Shown: in pieces, positions 1 to 5,268 of the stretch
Numbering within the stretch: position 1 is the first letter of the stretch
Layout of the letters: each line of letters starts with the position of its first letter
From: an uncultured Eubacteriales bacterium
GTDB lineage: Bacteria; Bacillota; Clostridia; Oscillospirales; CAG-272
NCBI GenBank assembly: GCA_900321265.1
Contig: ONVJ01000028.1
Coordinates: forward strand, 1 to 6,792
Direction: 5' to 3'
DNA: 6,792 bases
Made by a program: the position numbers and the translations under genes
The notes under the pieces: model-generated
The model's input: only the letters and a program-made list of their open reading frames with translations
Databases searched by the model: none
Told to the model about the DNA's origin: nothing

Positions 1-15
1 CCTGATCTTTTTCGT

Positions 16-62
16 TTTTTGCCTGAAAAAACATCATTATATCGAGCATTTCAGGGCAAAAA
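16..62. repeat. Imperfect inverted repeat (third hairpin behind tRNA-Leu)
   Basis: The left arm at 16-28 (TTTTTGCCTGAAA) pairs with the right arm at 49-62 (TTTCAGGGCAAAAA) over 13 bp with one bulged G/C, around a 20-nt AT-rich loop. The right arm includes the U-tract of the terminator at 58-80, so on the minus strand the two structures share bases. No T-run follows on either strand, so this is not a classical terminator. It may be a 3' stabilising structure, a backup termination element or part of the control region of a gene beyond the left edge. The structure is visible; the role is inferred. Confidence 0.5.
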
Positions 63-80
63 CGGCACGGTCTCGTGCCG
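58..80 (-). terminator. Intrinsic terminator, distal of two behind tRNA-Leu
   Basis: On the minus strand CGGCACG-AGAC-CGTGCCG forms a perfect 7-bp GC-rich stem with a 4-nt loop, followed at once by TTTTTGCCC. This is a textbook intrinsic terminator. It lies about 65 nt past the tRNA 3' end and backs up the larger hairpin at 95-136. Confidence 0.8.
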
Positions 81-82
81 AG

Positions 83-136
83 AAAAAAGTCGCAGGGGTG
101 TTTAAATACTCGTTGCACGAGTTTTTAAACACCCCC
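83..136 (-). terminator. Long hairpin terminator directly behind tRNA-Leu
   Basis: GGGGTGTTTAAA at 95-106 pairs perfectly with TTTAAACACCCC at 125-136, and inside it ACTCGT pairs with ACGAGT around a TGC loop, so nearly the whole element is one rod. On the minus strand it starts six bases past the tRNA CCA. A run of six T (83-88) follows after a six-base gap, a slightly loose spacing for an intrinsic terminator. The outer stem closely resembles that of the gdhA terminator at 1931-1972 (shared GGGGTGTT/AACACCCC and a CTCGT in the inner part). It could also act on a transcript entering from the left on the plus strand, where CCTTCTTT follows. Confidence 0.7.
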
Positions 137-142
137 CTTCTT

Positions 143-230
143 TGGTGCCGGTGGCGGGGATCGAACCCGCATGAGGTGTTAATTCAACGGATTTTGAGTC
201 CGTCGCGTCTGCCAGTTCCGCCACACCGGC
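143..230 (-). tRNA. tRNA-Leu (anticodon CAA)
   Basis: Read on the minus strand, the acceptor stem GCCGGTG/CACCGGC closes the molecule, followed by discriminator A and an encoded CCA (143-145). The anticodon stem ACGGA/TCCGT holds the loop CTCAAAA, giving anticodon CAA at 194-196, which reads UUG leucine codons. The T arm is GCGGG-TTCGATC-CCCGC. The D arm contains TGGCAGAC, and the variable arm is long (about 15 nt), as expected of a class II leucine tRNA. At 88 nt with CCA it has normal length. It is transcribed alone, away from gdhA, from the promoter at 245-273 and ends at the hairpins at 95-136 and 63-80. The identity is read directly from the sequence. Confidence 0.97.
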
Positions 231-244
231 GAGCCAACGGAAAT

Positions 245-273
245 AGTATATCACAAATGAAGAAAAAAAGCAA
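245..273 (-). promoter_or_regulatory. Sigma-A promoter of tRNA-Leu
   Basis: On the minus strand the -35 is TTGCTT (273-268), then a 17-bp spacer, then TATACT (250-245) preceded by TGA, which makes an extended -10. The expected transcription start is near 238, leaving a leader of about 8 nt before the mature tRNA 5' end at 230. The -35 matches consensus only in TTG; the extended -10 would compensate. Confidence 0.7.
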
Positions 274-362
274 GCAAAACAGCCAAAAAGAAGCCTTACT
301 CTGATTTTCTGCATCAAAGTTTTCCGTTTAACCCATTGTTTTTCTGCCCTCCGAAAAGATGA

Positions 363-407
363 CCGGATAATTCTCTGCGATACAACAGGCAAAGGAGTTT
401 TATCCGG
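363..407. repeat. Inverted repeat in the tRNA-Leu/gdhA intergenic region
   Basis: CCGGATAA (363-370) and TTATCCGG (400-407) are perfect 8-bp arms. Past two mismatches, CTCT (373-376) can pair with GGAG (394-397). There is no T-run on the plus side and only a short TTTT on the minus side, so a terminator is unlikely. It lies about 93 bp upstream of the gdhA -35 box, far for a repressor but possible for an activator site or a small RNA structure. Apart from this, the two promoters and the A-tracts near 450 and 480, I see nothing functional in the 330 bases between the tRNA and gdhA. The open frames there show no convincing start signals. Confidence 0.4.
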
Positions 408-499
408 ATCGCGCAGGCAACGGACAAACCATTTTGAATTTTCCGAATGAAAAAAATTCACAGGACAGCGCCGAAAATGAAAAAAACACAATTTTTATG

Positions 500-528
500 T
501 TGACAGTGAATTTCTGCAGTGATATAAT
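500..528 (+). promoter_or_regulatory. Consensus extended -10 sigma-A promoter of gdhA with UP-like A/T tracts
   Basis: TTGACA (500-505), a 17-bp spacer and TATAAT (523-528) match the sigma-A consensus at all twelve positions, and TGA before the -10 adds the extended motif. Upstream, A-tracts at 450-456 and 480-486 (about three helical turns apart) and ATTTTT at 491-496 resemble an UP element. The transcription start should be near 535, giving a leader of about 26 nt, too short for a riboswitch. This predicts strong expression of gdhA. Confidence 0.92.
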
Positions 529-551
529 TATTCATATATTTTTTATGCCAC

Positions 552-557
552 AGGAGG
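552..557 (+). promoter_or_regulatory. Ribosome binding site of gdhA (bears on the start choice)
   Basis: AGGAGG is a perfect Shine-Dalgarno. It ends 3 nt before ATG at 561 and 6 nt before the adjacent ATG at 564. The second spacing is closer to the usual 5-9 nt, so translation may begin mainly at 564, removing one methionine. Confidence 0.85.
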
Positions 558-560
558 CGC

Positions 561-1913
561 ATGATGAAAAAATACGATGCAGATTATGTATCGAATATCA
601 TCGCCGGAGTCGAAAAAAGAAATCCCGGCGAGCCTGAATTCCACCAGGCGGTCAAAGAAGTCCTGACTTCGATCGAGAAAGTCATCGAAGCAAGACCAGA
701 TTATGTCGACGCCGGCATAGTCGAGAGAATCGTCGAGCCCGAAAGGTTCGTCCAGTTCAGAGTCGCGTGGGTCGACGACAAAGGCGAGGTCCAGGTGAAC
801 CGCGGATACCGCTGCCAGTTCAACTCTGCGATCGGTCCCTACAAGGGCGGAATCAGACTCCATCCCTCGGTCAACGCATCGATCATCAAGTTCCTGGGTT
901 TTGAGCAGATATTCAAGAACTCGCTCACCGGCCTCCCCATGGGCGGCGGCAAGGGCGGATCCGACTTCGATCCCAAGGGCAAATCCGACGGTGAGGTCAT
1001 GCGCTTCTGCCAGGCCTTCATGAACGAGCTCTACCGCCATATCGGCGCAGACACCGACGTTCCCGCCGGCGACATCGGCACCGGTTCAAGAGAGATCGGC
1101 TATATGTTCGGCCAGTACAAGAAGATCACCAATGAGTTCACCGGCGTTCTCACCGGCAAGGCTCTGCCCTCGGGCGGATCGCTCGCAAGGCCCGAAGCCA
1201 CCGGTTTCGGTCTCTGCTACTTCACCGACGAGATGCTGAAGGCCGCCGGACGCTCCTTCGAGGGCGCCAAGGTCGTTATTTCGGGATCCGGCAACGTTGC
1301 CACCTTCGCAGCCGTGAAGGCCACTACGCTCGGCGGCAAGGTCATCGCCATGTCCGACTCCTCGGGATATATCGTCGATGAAAACGGCGTCGACATCGAC
1401 CTCGTCATGAACATCAAGAAGAACCGCTCGGCAAGGATCTCAGAGTATGTCAATACTCACAAGGACGCGAAATTTATTCCCGACTGCCGCGCCATCTGGA
1501 CTGTTCCCTGCGACATCGCGCTTCCCTGCGCGACTCAGAACGAGCTCGACGCCGCCGGCGCAAAGGCGCTGGTAAAGAACGGCGCGTTCGCGGTAGCCGA
1601 GGGCGCCAACATGCCGTCGACTCCCGAGGCGATCGAGATCTTCAAGGAGAACAAGATCCTCTTCGCTCCCGCCAAGGCCTCCAACGCCGGCGGAGTCGCC
1701 ACCTCCGGTCTTGAGATGTCCCAGAACTCGCTGAGACTCTCCTGGAGCTTCGAGGAGGTCGACAGCAGGCTGCACGGCATCATGGTCAACATCTTCAAGA
1801 ACGCCTCCGAGGCTGCCGAGAAATACGGCGCAAAGGGCGATCTCGTCGTCGGAGCCAACATCGCGGGCTTTACAAAGGTCGCGGACGCCATGCTCTGGCA
1901 GGGCATCATGTAA
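561..1913 (+). CDS. gdhA: Glutamate dehydrogenase, hexameric, probably NADP-dependent
   Basis: This 450-residue cytoplasmic enzyme interconverts 2-oxoglutarate plus ammonium and glutamate, linking nitrogen assimilation to central carbon. Length and motifs fit the small hexameric GDH family. The N-terminal substrate domain has PYKGGIR (K95), FKNSL (K119), PMGGGKGG (K131, the catalytic lysine) and AGDIGTG (D171), matching the conserved lysines and aspartate of clostridial and E. coli GDH. RPEATGFG (210-217) leads into the Rossmann domain, with GSGNVA at 242-247. The SDSSG segment at 265-269 resembles the NADP-using E. coli enzyme rather than the NAD-using Clostridium symbiosum one, so NADP use, and hence a biosynthetic role, is inferred. 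Two ATGs (561, 564) are possible; AGGAGG spacing favours 564. The gene is monocistronic: a consensus promoter precedes it and a hairpin terminator follows 17 bases after the stop. Frequent GGC, AAG and ATC codons agree with high expression. Confidence 0.97.
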   Translation: MMKKYDADYVSNIIAGVEKRNPGEPEFHQAVKEVLTSIEKVIEARPDYVDAGIVERIVEPERFVQFRVAWVDDKGEVQVNRGYRCQFNSAIGPYKGGIRLHPSVNASIIKFLGFEQIFKNSLTGLPMGGGKGGSDFDPKGKSDGEVMRFCQAFMNELYRHIGADTDVPAGDIGTGSREIGYMFGQYKKITNEFTGVLTGKALPSGGSLARPEATGFGLCYFTDEMLKAAGRSFEGAKVVISGSGNVATFAAVKATTLGGKVIAMSDSSGYIVDENGVDIDLVMNIKKNRSARISEYVNTHKDAKFIPDCRAIWTVPCDIALPCATQNELDAAGAKALVKNGAFAVAEGANMPSTPEAIEIFKENKILFAPAKASNAGGVATSGLEMSQNSLRLSWSFEEVDSRLHGIMVNIFKNASEAAEKYGAKGDLVVGANIAGFTKVADAMLWQGIM

Positions 1914-1930
1914 TTCTCTATATTTTTTCA

Positions 1931-1982
1931 GGGGTGTTGATACGCTCGTCCTTGCGGGTTTATCAACACCCCCTTTTGTTTT
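1931..1982 (+). terminator. Intrinsic terminator of gdhA
   Basis: GGGGTGTTGATA (1931-1942) pairs perfectly with TATCAACACCCC (1961-1972), and the interior CTCGT/GCGGG can extend the rod. CTTTTGTTTT follows directly. It begins 17 bases past the gdhA stop codon. Its outer stem is related to the hairpin behind the tRNA at 95-136. Confidence 0.9.
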
Positions 1983-2034
1983 CAAGAGCGGAACCTGCCC
2001 TTTTTCCCATATGACATGCTGATTACTCTTTTTT

Positions 2035-2084
2035 CAAAAAGAAAAATCTGCCCGGAGGCTCCCGTAATCGGGAAAGCCTTCGGG
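2035..2084 (-). terminator. Intrinsic terminator of the membrane protein-HAD-Nudix operon
   Basis: On the minus strand CCCG-A-AGGC pairs with GCCT-C-CGGG around one mismatch, and the interior TCCCG-ATTA-CGGGA continues the stem. CAGATTTTTCTTTTT follows. It lies about 55 nt past the Nudix stop codon and faces the gdhA terminator, so the convergent units are insulated from each other. Confidence 0.85.
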
Positions 2085-2139
2085 CTGTATTTCGGTTTCG
2101 AACTTCGGCGACGGAAGATCAAAACTGCCCCGGACATGC

Positions 2140-2640
2140 TCAGGGTATCTGATCTCCCGGAACAAAAGGCATGGCGATCTGTTTTCCGTCGAGGACGGCT
2201 TCGGTCAGCTTGTCGCCCCTGTAGACGAGTTTCAGTGAGAAGAAGGGCCTGTCGGTCCCGATCAGCGACAGAAAGATCATGTCGCCCTCCCAGTGAGGGA
2301 GCGCGAGAAAATCTGATTTCGCGACCCATCCGAGCGTGCCTTCGTCGCAGTCGGCGACAGGATCCCCCGAAAAGCTGTCAGAGGTAAATAGATGCATATA
2401 CTCGGTCTGCCAGAGATCCGAGACGAATGTGACAAGCCCCCGGTAGCGGTAGCCGTTGAGCTGAAGCCCGGTCTCCTCCTTCACCTCGCGAAGGAGAGCG
2501 TCCTCCGGACTTTCGCCCTCTTCTATCCTTCCGCCGATACCGATCCACTTGCCTTCGTTCTCGTCGTTTTCCTTCTTGTTGCGGTAGAGGAGCAGATAGC
2601 TGTCGCCGCGGGAGATATAGCACAGAACGGTGTTCTTCAT
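2140..2640 (-). CDS. Nudix hydrolase, MutT/8-oxo-dGTP diphosphatase-like
   Basis: This 166-residue soluble protein has a complete Nudix box at residues 37-59 (GX5EX7REVKEETGL: G37, E43, R51-E52, E55-E56, G58). The acidic residues bind the divalent metals used to cleave a nucleoside diphosphate linkage. GKWIGIGGRIEEGES before and within the box resembles MTH1/8-oxo-dGTP diphosphatase-type members, so a pool-cleaning role on oxidised or surplus nucleotides is the best guess; the substrate cannot be read from sequence. The start follows the HAD stop codon by 5 nt, and no Shine-Dalgarno is visible in the 20 bases before it. No other ATG lies nearby in frame, so translation is probably coupled to the HAD gene. 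It is the last gene of the operon, before the terminator at 2035-2084. Family certain, substrate not. Confidence 0.92.
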   Translation of the reverse strand: MKNTVLCYISRGDSYLLLYRNKKENDENEGKWIGIGGRIEEGESPEDALLREVKEETGLQLNGYRYRGLVTFVSDLWQTEYMHLFTSDSFSGDPVADCDEGTLGWVAKSDFLALPHWEGDMIFLSLIGTDRPFFSLKLVYRGDKLTEAVLDGKQIAMPFVPGDQIP

Positions 2641-2645
2641 GACCG

Positions 2646-3269
2646 TCAGGAGACTATCGGAAGGATGTCAGAGAGCGAGTAGACTCTGTAATCTGCGGTC
2701 GCGGAATCGTAGTAGTGCTCGGGGTCGAAGAGGCATCCGTCGACTCCGGCATTCCTTCCCGCGTCGATATCGATGTCGCGGTCGCCGACCATAAGCGTTT
2801 TTTCTTTGTCGAGGCCGTATTTTTCGCATATCAGGTTGATCCCGTCGGGGGCGGGCTTGCGCGGAAGCTTGGTCCTTCCGTCGAGTATCCCGGCAAAGAG
2901 ATCCTTCCAGCCCCAGATCGCGACGAGCTGCGGGACTATGATCCCCGAATGCGAGTAGATGATGTTCCGGCCGCCGCGGGCGACCACCTCACGCAGAAGG
3001 GGCTCCGCATCCGGGAAGGGCTTCTGGTCGGTCACCGCCAGAATATTGTGATACTCGTGAAAGACGCGGTTAACCTCGGCATACGGGACATCCCCGAAGC
3101 CGATAGTCTGTATCGCGGTACCGACCGATATCTTCAGCAGATCGTAGGCCCGCCGGTAGCTGCACTCGACTCCGAAGTGCCTGCAGGTCTCAAGTACTGC
3201 CTCGGTGAAGCAGGGATAGGTATCCGACAGCGTGCCGTCAAAATCATATATGATCGAATCGTATCTCAT
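2646..3269 (-). CDS. HAD-superfamily hydrolase (phosphoglycolate phosphatase/PpaX-like)
   Basis: This 207-residue cytoplasmic phosphatase carries all four HAD motifs. Motif I is DFDGTLSD (nucleophile D9, acid/base D11), motif II is YSHSG (S106), motif III is the RKPAP lysine (K138), and motif IV is VGDRDID (D163, D167, Mg-binding). Residues from about 16 to 85 form the helical cap of the phosphoglycolate phosphatase/beta-phosphoglucomutase branch. Possible substrates are small phosphate esters, pyrophosphate or nucleoside monophosphates. The gene starts 21 nt after the membrane-protein stop and ends 5 nt before the Nudix start, so it is the middle gene of the operon. No Shine-Dalgarno precedes its ATG; a short hairpin (3278-3291) lies there instead, so translation may depend on the upstream gene. 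Family certain, substrate unknown. Confidence 0.92.
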   Translation of the reverse strand: MRYDSIIYDFDGTLSDTYPCFTEAVLETCRHFGVECSYRRAYDLLKISVGTAIQTIGFGDVPYAEVNRVFHEYHNILAVTDQKPFPDAEPLLREVVARGGRNIIYSHSGIIVPQLVAIWGWKDLFAGILDGRTKLPRKPAPDGINLICEKYGLDKEKTLMVGDRDIDIDAGRNAGVDGCLFDPEHYYDSATADYRVYSLSDILPIVS

Positions 3270-3277
3270 AAACCGAA

Positions 3278-3291
3278 AGCGGCGTACCGCT
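3278..3291 (-). promoter_or_regulatory. Small hairpin between the membrane-protein stop and the HAD start
   Basis: AGCGG-TACG-CCGCT gives a 5-bp GC stem in the 21-nt gap, beginning at the last base of the upstream stop codon and ending 8 nt before the HAD ATG. It occupies the place where a Shine-Dalgarno would be expected and no purine-rich site is present. It may modulate coupled translation; no T-run follows, so it is not a terminator. Confidence 0.35.
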
Positions 3292-3926
3292 CAGCCTTTC
3301 TTTTTCTTTTCTTCCCTTTTGATCTCTTTTTCCTCGGGATTCTCAGGTATGAGGAGCCTTGTCAGTCTCTTGTCCTTCGCGCCGAGGATATATGATCCGA
3401 AGGCTACGAGCACCATCGGGATGATGATAAGGAAATGCGCCCAGAAGAGTGCGTTCATCGGCGTCCCTCCGACGTCGGTCGCGAGGATACCGGTATAGGC
3501 TCCCTGTATCCAGAGATGGAGCATCTGAGCTACGGCGCCTATCCTTGAAGGGATCGATCCGTCGGGAAAGAGCGAGAGAGTTCCGACTGCCGCGAGTAGC
3601 AGGTCGGGGGAGGCGGCAAGCAGGCCGATCTTAAGTCCGGTCAGACTGTCATATTCCAGTCTTCCCCCCTTAATCCTGACCCCGTCCTCCGAACCGACCT
3701 TGAAAATGTCGGTATACACCATGACGAGGAAGAAGACCACGGCAAATATGCTTACAAAGAGCTGAAGGAATCGATTTCCGCTCTTGCCGGCAGCGATAGA
3801 GAGAGTCAGGCCGAATATCGAAAAGACTATTTGAGTAACGAAAAGTTTTACCGCTGGATAGGAATAGGCCTTCCAGAATGACCCGAAGCCTTTTTTGCTT
3901 GTTGTATTTTCAAATGATTCATTCAT
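3291..3926 (-). CDS. Uncharacterised membrane protein with about four transmembrane helices
   Basis: I do not recognise the family of this 211-residue protein. Hydrophobic segments lie at about residues 24-46, 53-73, 98-120 and 158-181, with a more amphipathic stretch at 128-150. The loop at 77-95 is charged and glycine-rich. The C-terminus (183-211) is a lysine/glutamate-rich tail ending in KKKKG, probably cytoplasmic. No signal peptide, catalytic motif or transporter signature is visible. The start is supported by AAAGGA (3942-3937) ten bases upstream of the ATG and by a good promoter at 3965-3993. It is the first gene of the operon with the HAD and Nudix hydrolases; nothing in the sequence links their functions directly. 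The gene is certain on context; the function is unknown. Confidence 0.85.
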   Translation of the reverse strand: MNESFENTTSKKGFGSFWKAYSYPAVKLFVTQIVFSIFGLTLSIAAGKSGNRFLQLFVSIFAVVFFLVMVYTDIFKVGSEDGVRIKGGRLEYDSLTGLKIGLLAASPDLLLAAVGTLSLFPDGSIPSRIGAVAQMLHLWIQGAYTGILATDVGGTPMNALFWAHFLIIIPMVLVAFGSYILGAKDKRLTRLLIPENPEEKEIKREEKKKKG

Positions 3927-3964
3927 GAGCGTTTGTTCCTTTGAATTTCGATATTTCTTTGTAT

Positions 3965-3993
3965 ATTATAATATTATTTTCAATATATTTCAA
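3965..3993 (-). promoter_or_regulatory. Sigma-A promoter of the membrane protein-HAD-Nudix operon
   Basis: On the minus strand TTGAAA (3993-3988), a 17-bp spacer and TATAAT (3970-3965) match consensus at 11 of 12 positions. The expected start near 3958 leaves a leader of about 32 nt containing AAAGGA. It diverges from the recombinase promoter, with about 50 bp between the two -35 boxes. Confidence 0.85.
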
Positions 3994-4011
3994 GGAAAAC
4001 CGACTCTTCCC

Positions 4012-4058
4012 CGCAAAATTTTCAAATCGGCAAACTAATTGTTGAATTTTGCGCAAAA
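4012..4058. promoter_or_regulatory. Candidate operator: palindrome TTTTGCGCAAAA plus a distal CGCAAAA half-site
   Basis: TTTTGCGCAAAA at 4047-4058 is a perfect 12-bp palindrome between the -35 and -10 boxes of the recombinase promoter. CGCAAAA recurs at 4012-4018, 40 bp upstream, and CGCAAAATT (4012-4020) forms a 9-bp inverted repeat with AATTTTGCG (4045-4053). A protein bound here would block RNA polymerase at the rightward promoter and could loop to the distal half-site, close to the leftward promoter. The repeats are visible; the binding protein is unknown. AT-rich intergenic DNA produces some palindromes by chance. Confidence 0.5.
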
Positions 4059-4070
4059 ATAATGTATAAT
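4042..4070 (+). promoter_or_regulatory. Sigma-A promoter of the tyrosine recombinase
   Basis: TTGAAT (4042-4047), a 17-bp spacer and TATAAT (4065-4070) match consensus well. The transcription start should be near 4077, leaving a leader of about 90 nt. The leader contains a GC-rich fold (GGCGG at 4091-4095 with CCGCC at 4115-4119, and GCGGATCCGC at 4105-4114) but no U-tract, so no attenuator is apparent. Confidence 0.8.
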
Positions 4071-4154
4071 TGTTTTTGTACAGAGGAAAAGGCGGCTGCT
4101 TTGTGCGGATCCGCCCGCCCTTCAACACAGGCTTTATCAGCAATAAGAAATAAC

Positions 4155-4158
4155 GGAG
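4155..4158 (+). promoter_or_regulatory. Ribosome binding site that fixes the recombinase start at 4167
   Basis: GGAG lies 8 nt before ATG at 4167. The frame stays open back to an ATG at 4062, but that codon overlaps the promoter, lies before the predicted transcription start (about 4077) and has no Shine-Dalgarno, so the start at 4167 is preferred. Confidence 0.8.
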
Positions 4159-4166
4159 CGCTATTC

Positions 4167-5249
4167 ATGAGCACCGAATACAATCCCGAAGACTATCCGC
4201 AGCTGCTGCGGGACTTCGCGAACTACAAGGCAGTCATCCAGGGATGCTCTCCCCGGACGATAAACGAGTATATGCTCGATATCCGCACCTTCTGCAGATT
4301 CCTTATCGCGCGAACTAAAAAGATCAAATACGGCACAGAGGAGTTTGACTCGATCTCTGTCGAAGACTGCGGGATCGAATTCTTTGCGTCGGTGACAAAA
4401 TCCGACATATACGATTTTCTCTTCTTCTGCGAGCGAGAGTGCGGAAACCGTCCGGCAGCACGGGCGCGAAAGCTGTCCGCGGTCAAGGCTCTCTTCAAAT
4501 ACCTTACGGCAAAGCGGAACCTCATTGAGGAAAATCCTACCTCTGATATAGAGGCGCCGAAGAAAAAACAGGCGCTTCCCAAATTCTTAAGCTATGAGGA
4601 ATCGGTGAAGCTGCTTGACACCGTAAGGAACGACGCCTCGGTCAGACCTCAGAGCGCGAGGATCAGAAACTTTGCGATGATAACCCTGTTTCTGAACTGC
4701 GGTATGCGTCTTTCTGAGCTCGTCGGTATCAATCTCGGAGACATCGACCGTGATCTGAGATCGGTAAGAGTCGTCGGGAAAGGCAACAAGGAGAGGATCA
4801 TCTACCTCAACGAGGCCTGCCGGTCGGCGCTTGAGGAATACATTCCGGTAAGACTTGCCGAGAACTATACCGGCGTTCCTTCAAAGGCCCTGTTTCTCTC
4901 GTCGCGCGGCGAAAGGATAAGCAACCGCGCGGTCCAGTGGACGGTCGAAAAATACCTCGATATGGCCGGCCTCGGTTACAGACATCTGTCGGTCCACAAG
5001 CTCAGGCATACCGCCGCGACGCTGATGTATCAGAAGGGCGGCGTCGACGTCCGCGTGCTGAAGGAGATACTCGGTCACGAACAGCTGAACACGACTCAGA
5101 TCTACACACACGTATCGAGCGCCGAGATCGAGGAGGCAATGAGAAAGAATCCGCTTTCTGACTATTCGCCGCCAGAGCCTGAAGTCTCCGGGGAGGAAGA
5201 AAAGCCGGATACCGCCGCGGAAGATCCCCAAAATGCAGGCGAGGACTGA
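4167..5249 (+). CDS. Tyrosine recombinase, XerC/XerD-type
   Basis: This 360-residue enzyme cuts and rejoins DNA through a phosphotyrosine intermediate. All six catalytic residues are present: R181 (GMRLSEL), K205 (VGKGNKER), H277 and R280 (VHKLRHT), H304 (LGHE) and nucleophile Y313 (TTQIYTHV). Residues 12-115 form the SAM-like core-binding domain and 140-325 the catalytic domain. The C-terminal half resembles chromosomal Xer proteins, which resolve chromosome dimers at dif. It is longer than typical XerC/XerD (about 300 residues) because of an extra stretch at about 50-77 and an acidic, proline-rich tail at 334-360. It could be the host Xer protein or a domesticated integrase; no excisionase, phage or conjugation genes lie nearby, which favours a housekeeping role. 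Transcription from 4042-4070 may be controlled by the palindrome there. A perfect inverted repeat follows 20 bases behind the stop. Confidence 0.93.
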   Translation: MSTEYNPEDYPQLLRDFANYKAVIQGCSPRTINEYMLDIRTFCRFLIARTKKIKYGTEEFDSISVEDCGIEFFASVTKSDIYDFLFFCERECGNRPAARARKLSAVKALFKYLTAKRNLIEENPTSDIEAPKKKQALPKFLSYEESVKLLDTVRNDASVRPQSARIRNFAMITLFLNCGMRLSELVGINLGDIDRDLRSVRVVGKGNKERIIYLNEACRSALEEYIPVRLAENYTGVPSKALFLSSRGERISNRAVQWTVEKYLDMAGLGYRHLSVHKLRHTAATLMYQKGGVDVRVLKEILGHEQLNTTQIYTHVSSAEIEEAMRKNPLSDYSPPEPEVSGEEEKPDTAAEDPQNAGED

Positions 5250-5268
5250 ATCCCGTTCTCCGGTTATT

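Noticed and set aside
36..64. TATAAT on the minus strand at 36-41 as promoter of a gene left of the window
   Set aside because: No acceptable -35 hexamer exists at 16-18 bp spacing and it lies in the loop of an inverted repeat; the flanking gene is not visible.
98..491. Open frames on both strands overlapping the tRNA gene (98-304 plus, 102-491 minus)
   Set aside because: They run through the tRNA and its promoter, lack ribosome binding sites, and the minus frame contains the typical spurious translation of a tRNA-Leu.
434..637. 67-codon plus-strand frame before and into gdhA
   Set aside because: It spans the gdhA promoter and start in another frame and lies mostly upstream of the predicted transcription start; no Shine-Dalgarno.
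1982..2640. Plus- and minus-strand frames overlapping the Nudix gene (for example 2016-2387, 1982-2329, 2378-2623)
   Set aside because: They are arginine/proline-rich shadow frames without ribosome binding sites; the Nudix frame has a complete catalytic motif.
4051..4078. Resemblance of GCGCAAAAATAATGTATAAT to the E. coli dif core
   Set aside because: Only the ATAATGTATA stretch matches; the outer arms do not fit dif consensus, and the match coincides with the -10 box of a good promoter.
4062..4166. Extension of the recombinase by 35 residues to the ATG at 4062
   Set aside because: That ATG is inside the promoter spacer, ahead of the predicted transcription start, and has no ribosome binding site. 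The ATG at 4167 has GGAG at 8 nt, and the upstream residues do not look like a protein domain.
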